DNA from: CAWDPQ01 sp049642465
GTDB lineage: Bacteria; Acidobacteriota; Vicinamibacteria; Vicinamibacterales; 2-12-FULL-66-21
DNA: 26,904 nucleotides
Assembly: GCA_049642465.1 (NCBI GenBank)
Contig: JBAROV010000209.1
Span: forward strand, 1-26,904
Direction: 5' to 3'
The notes beneath the pieces are model-generated. The model had not been told where the DNA came from, searched no databases, and saw nothing but the letters and a program-made list of their open reading frames with translations. Positions 24,870-26,904 of the stretch are shown piece after piece (the stretch's first letter is position 1; the number at the start of each line of letters is the position of its first letter). The position numbers and the translations under genes were made by a program.

Positions 24870-24889
24870 TCGTAGATATGTTAGCGCCT

Positions 24890-24916
24890 GCCACGCCGTA
24901 GCTTCAGCGAAGGCGG
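24890..24916. repeat. Short palindromic repeat upstream of tyrS
   Basis: The sequence CCGTAGCTTCAGCGAAGGCGG (24896-24916) is of the same unit type as the elements at 15961-16038 (CGCCGAAGCGTGGCGAAGGCG). In my memory such 'CCGTAGCTT...CGAAGGCGG' units are common in intergenic regions of Acidobacteriota. It sits in the divergent gap between the phosphoesterase and tyrS starts. Confidence 0.55.
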
Positions 24917-24933
24917 GCCTGCATCCCGTTTTG

Positions 24934-24939
24934 TATAGT
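24934..24939 (+). promoter_or_regulatory. -10-like box immediately upstream of tyrS
   Basis: TATAGT (24934-24939) matches the -10 consensus at five of six positions and lies 11 bp before the tyrS ATG. Transcription would start about 5 bases before the ATG, giving an almost leaderless mRNA. No good -35 box is seen at the right distance. Confidence 0.35.
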
Positions 24940-24950
24940 TGGTAATCGCG

Positions 24951-26168
24951 ATGACTGTGGACCAACAGCTGGAGTGCCTGACCAAGGGATGCGTGGACGT
25001 CGTCCGCGCGGGTGAGCTGAAGTCGAAGCTCGAACGGTCCGCGGCGACCGGGCGGCCGCTCGTCGTCAAGGTCGGGTTCGATCCCACCGCACCGGATCTT
25101 CACCTCGGACACACGGTGCTCATCCGGAAAATGAAGCATTTCCAGGATCTCGGACACACCGTGATTTATGTGGTTGGCGCCTTCACGGCCCTTATCGGCG
25201 ATCCCACCGGCCGTTCCAAGACACGGCCGCCGTTGACTCGCGAAGAAATCGACGCCAATGCGGAAACCTACAAGACACAGATCTTCAAGATTTTGGACCC
25301 AGCCAAGACGCAGGTGCGCTTCAACAACGAATGGCTCGAGCCCCTCGGCAGCTACGGTTGGGTGAAGCTGGCAGCGAAGTACAACGTCGCCCAGATGCTC
25401 GAACGTCGGGAGTTCAAGACCCGATTTGAGACGGGCAAACCGATCGCCGTCCACGAGTTTTTCTACCCGCTGGCTCAAGCCTACGACTCGGTGTTCCTCA
25501 AAGCGGATGTCGAGCTCGGGGGGACCGATCAGTTATTCAACCTGAACGTCGGCCGCGACATCATGCCCTCGTACGACCTCGAAGCGCAGGTGGTGATGAC
25601 GACGCCGCTCCTCGAGGGGCTGGATGGCGTCGAGAAGATGTCGAAGAGTCTGGGGAACTACGTCGGCGTTACGGAACCGCCGTCTGAGATGTTCGGAAAA
25701 CTGATGTCGATCTCGGACGAATTGATGTGGAAGTACTACACATTGCTGACCGATCTGAGCACGGCGGAGATCGTGAGCCTGCGCACTCGCGTGACGGCAG
25801 GAGAGCTTCATCCCAAGCAGGCGAAGATCGATTTGGCGAAGCGTATCGTCACAGGTTTCCATACGAAGACAGAGGCCGACCGGGCGGCCGACGAATTCGA
25901 GCGACGGTTCGTCAAAAAGGAGGTTCCGCAGGATCTTCCGGTGATTGAGTATCGAATCGAAGCATCACCCAAGACGCTCGAACGCTTGCTGGCCGATGAA
26001 GGTTATGCCTCGTCTGGTAGTGAGGCCGCACGCAAGATCAAGCAGGGGGCGGTGAAACTGAATGGGCAGCGATTTACCGCGGATCGCTGGCATCTGAGCG
26101 AACCAGGGGAGCACATTATCGAGGTGGGCCGTCGCGCGTTCCGACTGCGAATTCTCTCGCCACCGTGA
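24951..26168 (+). CDS. tyrS: Tyrosyl-tRNA synthetase (TyrRS, second bacterial type, with S4 domain)
   Basis: The enzyme charges tRNA-Tyr. The 405-residue class I synthetase has the HIGH-type motif HLGH (51-54) in TAPDLHLGHTVLIRKMKHFQ and KMSKS (229-233) in VEKMSKSLGNYVG. GGTDQLFNLNVGRD is the tyrosine-binding region. A C-terminal S4 RNA-binding domain (about 340-400) includes LADEGYASSGSEAARKIKQGAVKLNG. The form of these motifs fits the TyrZ-like bacterial type rather than E. coli TyrS, by eye. The ATG at 24951 is preferred over an in-frame TTG 12 bp upstream. There is no Shine-Dalgarno, and a -10-like box lies only 11 bp before the ATG. It is followed directly by the rrn promoter region. Confidence 0.96.
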   Translation: MTVDQQLECLTKGCVDVVRAGELKSKLERSAATGRPLVVKVGFDPTAPDLHLGHTVLIRKMKHFQDLGHTVIYVVGAFTALIGDPTGRSKTRPPLTREEIDANAETYKTQIFKILDPAKTQVRFNNEWLEPLGSYGWVKLAAKYNVAQMLERREFKTRFETGKPIAVHEFFYPLAQAYDSVFLKADVELGGTDQLFNLNVGRDIMPSYDLEAQVVMTTPLLEGLDGVEKMSKSLGNYVGVTEPPSEMFGKLMSISDELMWKYYTLLTDLSTAEIVSLRTRVTAGELHPKQAKIDLAKRIVTGFHTKTEADRAADEFERRFVKKEVPQDLPVIEYRIEASPKTLERLLADEGYASSGSEAARKIKQGAVKLNGQRFTADRWHLSEPGEHIIEVGRRAFRLRILSPP

Positions 26169-26175
26169 CGGCCCG

Positions 26176-26206
26176 CTACCCGTCCTCCCGATCTCCGTCC
26201 TCCCCG
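26176..26206. repeat. Pyrimidine-rich tandem tract after tyrS
   Basis: Two copies of CCGTCCTCCC separated by GATCT lie just after the tyrS stop. The tract is pyrimidine-only over long runs with no hairpin and may serve in place of an intrinsic terminator, or be the same kind of heptamer-period intergenic repeat as at 6414 and 11678. Confidence 0.45.
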
Positions 26207-26218
26207 GCTTTGCTGAGG

Positions 26219-26247
26219 TTGACATCGCGGAGGGCGCCACCTATATT
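26219..26247 (+). promoter_or_regulatory. rrn promoter P1
   Basis: TTGACA (26219-26224), a 17-bp spacer and TATATT (26242-26247) make the best promoter in the window, matching the sigma-70 consensus at 11 of 12 positions. It faces the 16S gene, about 520 bp upstream of it. Confidence 0.8.
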
Positions 26248-26385
26248 GAATAAACCGAGCGTGACCTGCCGACCGCGCAAGCTGTCGTAACCTCTCGAGC
26301 TCGCAACCCAAACCGAATCGCTGACGCAACCATCGGGAACGATGTCGCGTCCCTCTGGCGTGCGCTGGAGACGGTCGGAAAGGGG

Positions 26386-26414
26386 TTGACAGGCCAAAGG
26401 CTGGTCAGTAGTAT
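26386..26414 (+). promoter_or_regulatory. rrn promoter P2
   Basis: TTGACA (26386-26391), a 17-bp spacer and TAGTAT (26409-26414) form a second strong promoter 167 bp downstream of P1. Both are followed by TATTGAA or TATTGAAA-like sequence at the end of the -10 box. Tandem promoters are typical of rRNA operons. Confidence 0.8.
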
Positions 26415-26768
26415 TGAAAGGTTCCCCTGACGACGAAAAAGCTGATGGGGAGCGTTCGGTCAAGAGGCCAATCCCGGTTCTTTGAAAACTGGATAGAACG
26501 TGCAAGCACTCGTTCTCGTGCTGAAGCCCGTCAGGGCGGAGGCGGGAGGACGAACCCGTCGAGTATCAGCGGGTGGCGTCGATAATCCCGAGGCTGCGGG
26601 TGTAGTTCACCGAGCAGCGCAGGGCGACGAACCACCTACACACTTGACGAACTGAACAACGTTAGAGAGCCAAGTCAAGCAGGCTATCAACGTTCGACGA
26701 GTTGTGCCCGTCCAGTCCGCCTTTCGCGCCGTCGGCGCTTGGGCGAGACTTCGGCGGGTCAGCGAGTT
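26415..26768 (+). other. rRNA operon leader (no gene)
   Basis: No protein or tRNA gene is seen in the 600 bp between tyrS and 16S. After P2 the leader holds the boxA site and several hairpins: GCCC-GTCA-GGGC near 26526, AACGTT paired with AACGTT (26658-26663 and 26689-26694), and a stem CCGCC/GGCGG (26717-26721 and 26753-26757) enclosing GCGCC-GTC-GGCGC. Part of this should pair with sequence after the 16S gene to form the RNase III processing stem; that partner lies outside the window. Confidence 0.6.
26476..26487 (+). promoter_or_regulatory. boxA-like antitermination site in the rrn leader
   Basis: GGTTCTTTGAAA (26476-26487) matches the boxA pattern (TGYTCTTTRAMA) bound by NusB/NusE for rRNA antitermination. 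It lies about 60 bp after the predicted P2 start. A hairpin (AGCAC at 26505-26509 with GTGCT at 26518-26522) and further stems at 26658-26694 and 26717-26757 follow in the leader. Confidence 0.65.

Positions 26769-26904
<136 letters not shown>

Noticed and set aside
24870..25478. Upstream extension of the phosphoesterase reading frame to 482 codons
   Set aside because: The extra part runs antisense through tyrS; the ATG at 24869 directly precedes the Tat-like signal peptide.
26169..26768. tRNA or small protein gene between tyrS and 16S
   Set aside because: No cloverleaf with a TTCRA arm and no open frame with coding features; the region is explained by promoters and a structured leader.

Overview
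The window is a GC-rich bacterial chromosome segment, most likely from Acidobacteriota, class Vicinamibacteria (old 'subgroup 6'). That assignment rests on the first ~135 bases of a 16S rRNA gene at the right edge, on the overall gene style (few strong Shine-Dalgarno sites, frequent GTG/TTG starts, start-stop overlaps), and on short palindromic intergenic repeats of a kind I associate with this group. It is an inference: I could not run a database search.

Layout. 1-3154 (minus strand): a partial gene of unknown function, a DUF362 protein, a UbiA-family prenyltransferase resembling decaprenyl-phosphate phosphoribosyltransferase, and a single-domain STAS protein. 3268-7648 (minus): a lipoprotein membrane-fusion protein followed by an AcrB-type RND pump, with no outer-membrane channel gene in view. 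7742-8466 (minus): rpsU and a small double zinc-ribbon protein closed by a clear intrinsic terminator. 8651-11677 (plus): purD-purE-mtaB with overlapping ends. 11709-12788 (minus): rlmN, convergent with mtaB. 12983-23327 (plus): one long run, M16 peptidase-purB-purS-purQ-purL-purF-exported HEAT-repeat protein-purM-purN, mostly overlapping or nearly abutting. 23300-24869 (minus): an ICMT-family membrane methyltransferase and a Tat-type calcineurin-like phosphoesterase. 24951-26168 (plus): tyrS. 26169-26904: an rrn promoter/leader region with two tandem near-consensus promoters, a boxA-like site and the 5' end of the 16S gene.

How the genes work together. Eight purine-pathway proteins (PurD, E, B, S, Q, L, F, M, N, with PurSQL forming one enzyme) take PRPP through to SAICAR cleavage and adenylosuccinate cleavage, except for the steps of PurK, PurC, PurH and PurA, whose genes are not in the window. 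Translation-linked genes (rpsU, rlmN, mtaB, tyrS, rrn) surround the purine genes. The unusual passengers in the purine run are the M16 peptidase in front of purB and the exported HEAT-repeat protein between purF and purM.

The most interesting non-gene signal is a set of short repeats that sit at gene ends and in gaps: palindromes at 532-550, 15544-15612, 15961-16038 and 24890-24916, and heptamer-period G/C-tract repeats at 6414-6438/6523-6554, 11678-11710 and 26176-26206. Several supply the last codons or the stop of a gene (DUF362 protein, membrane-fusion protein, PurB), and two have the four-G-tract pattern of a G-quadruplex. I see no CRISPR array, phage, insertion sequence or tRNA. Most of the window is ordinary housekeeping sequence.
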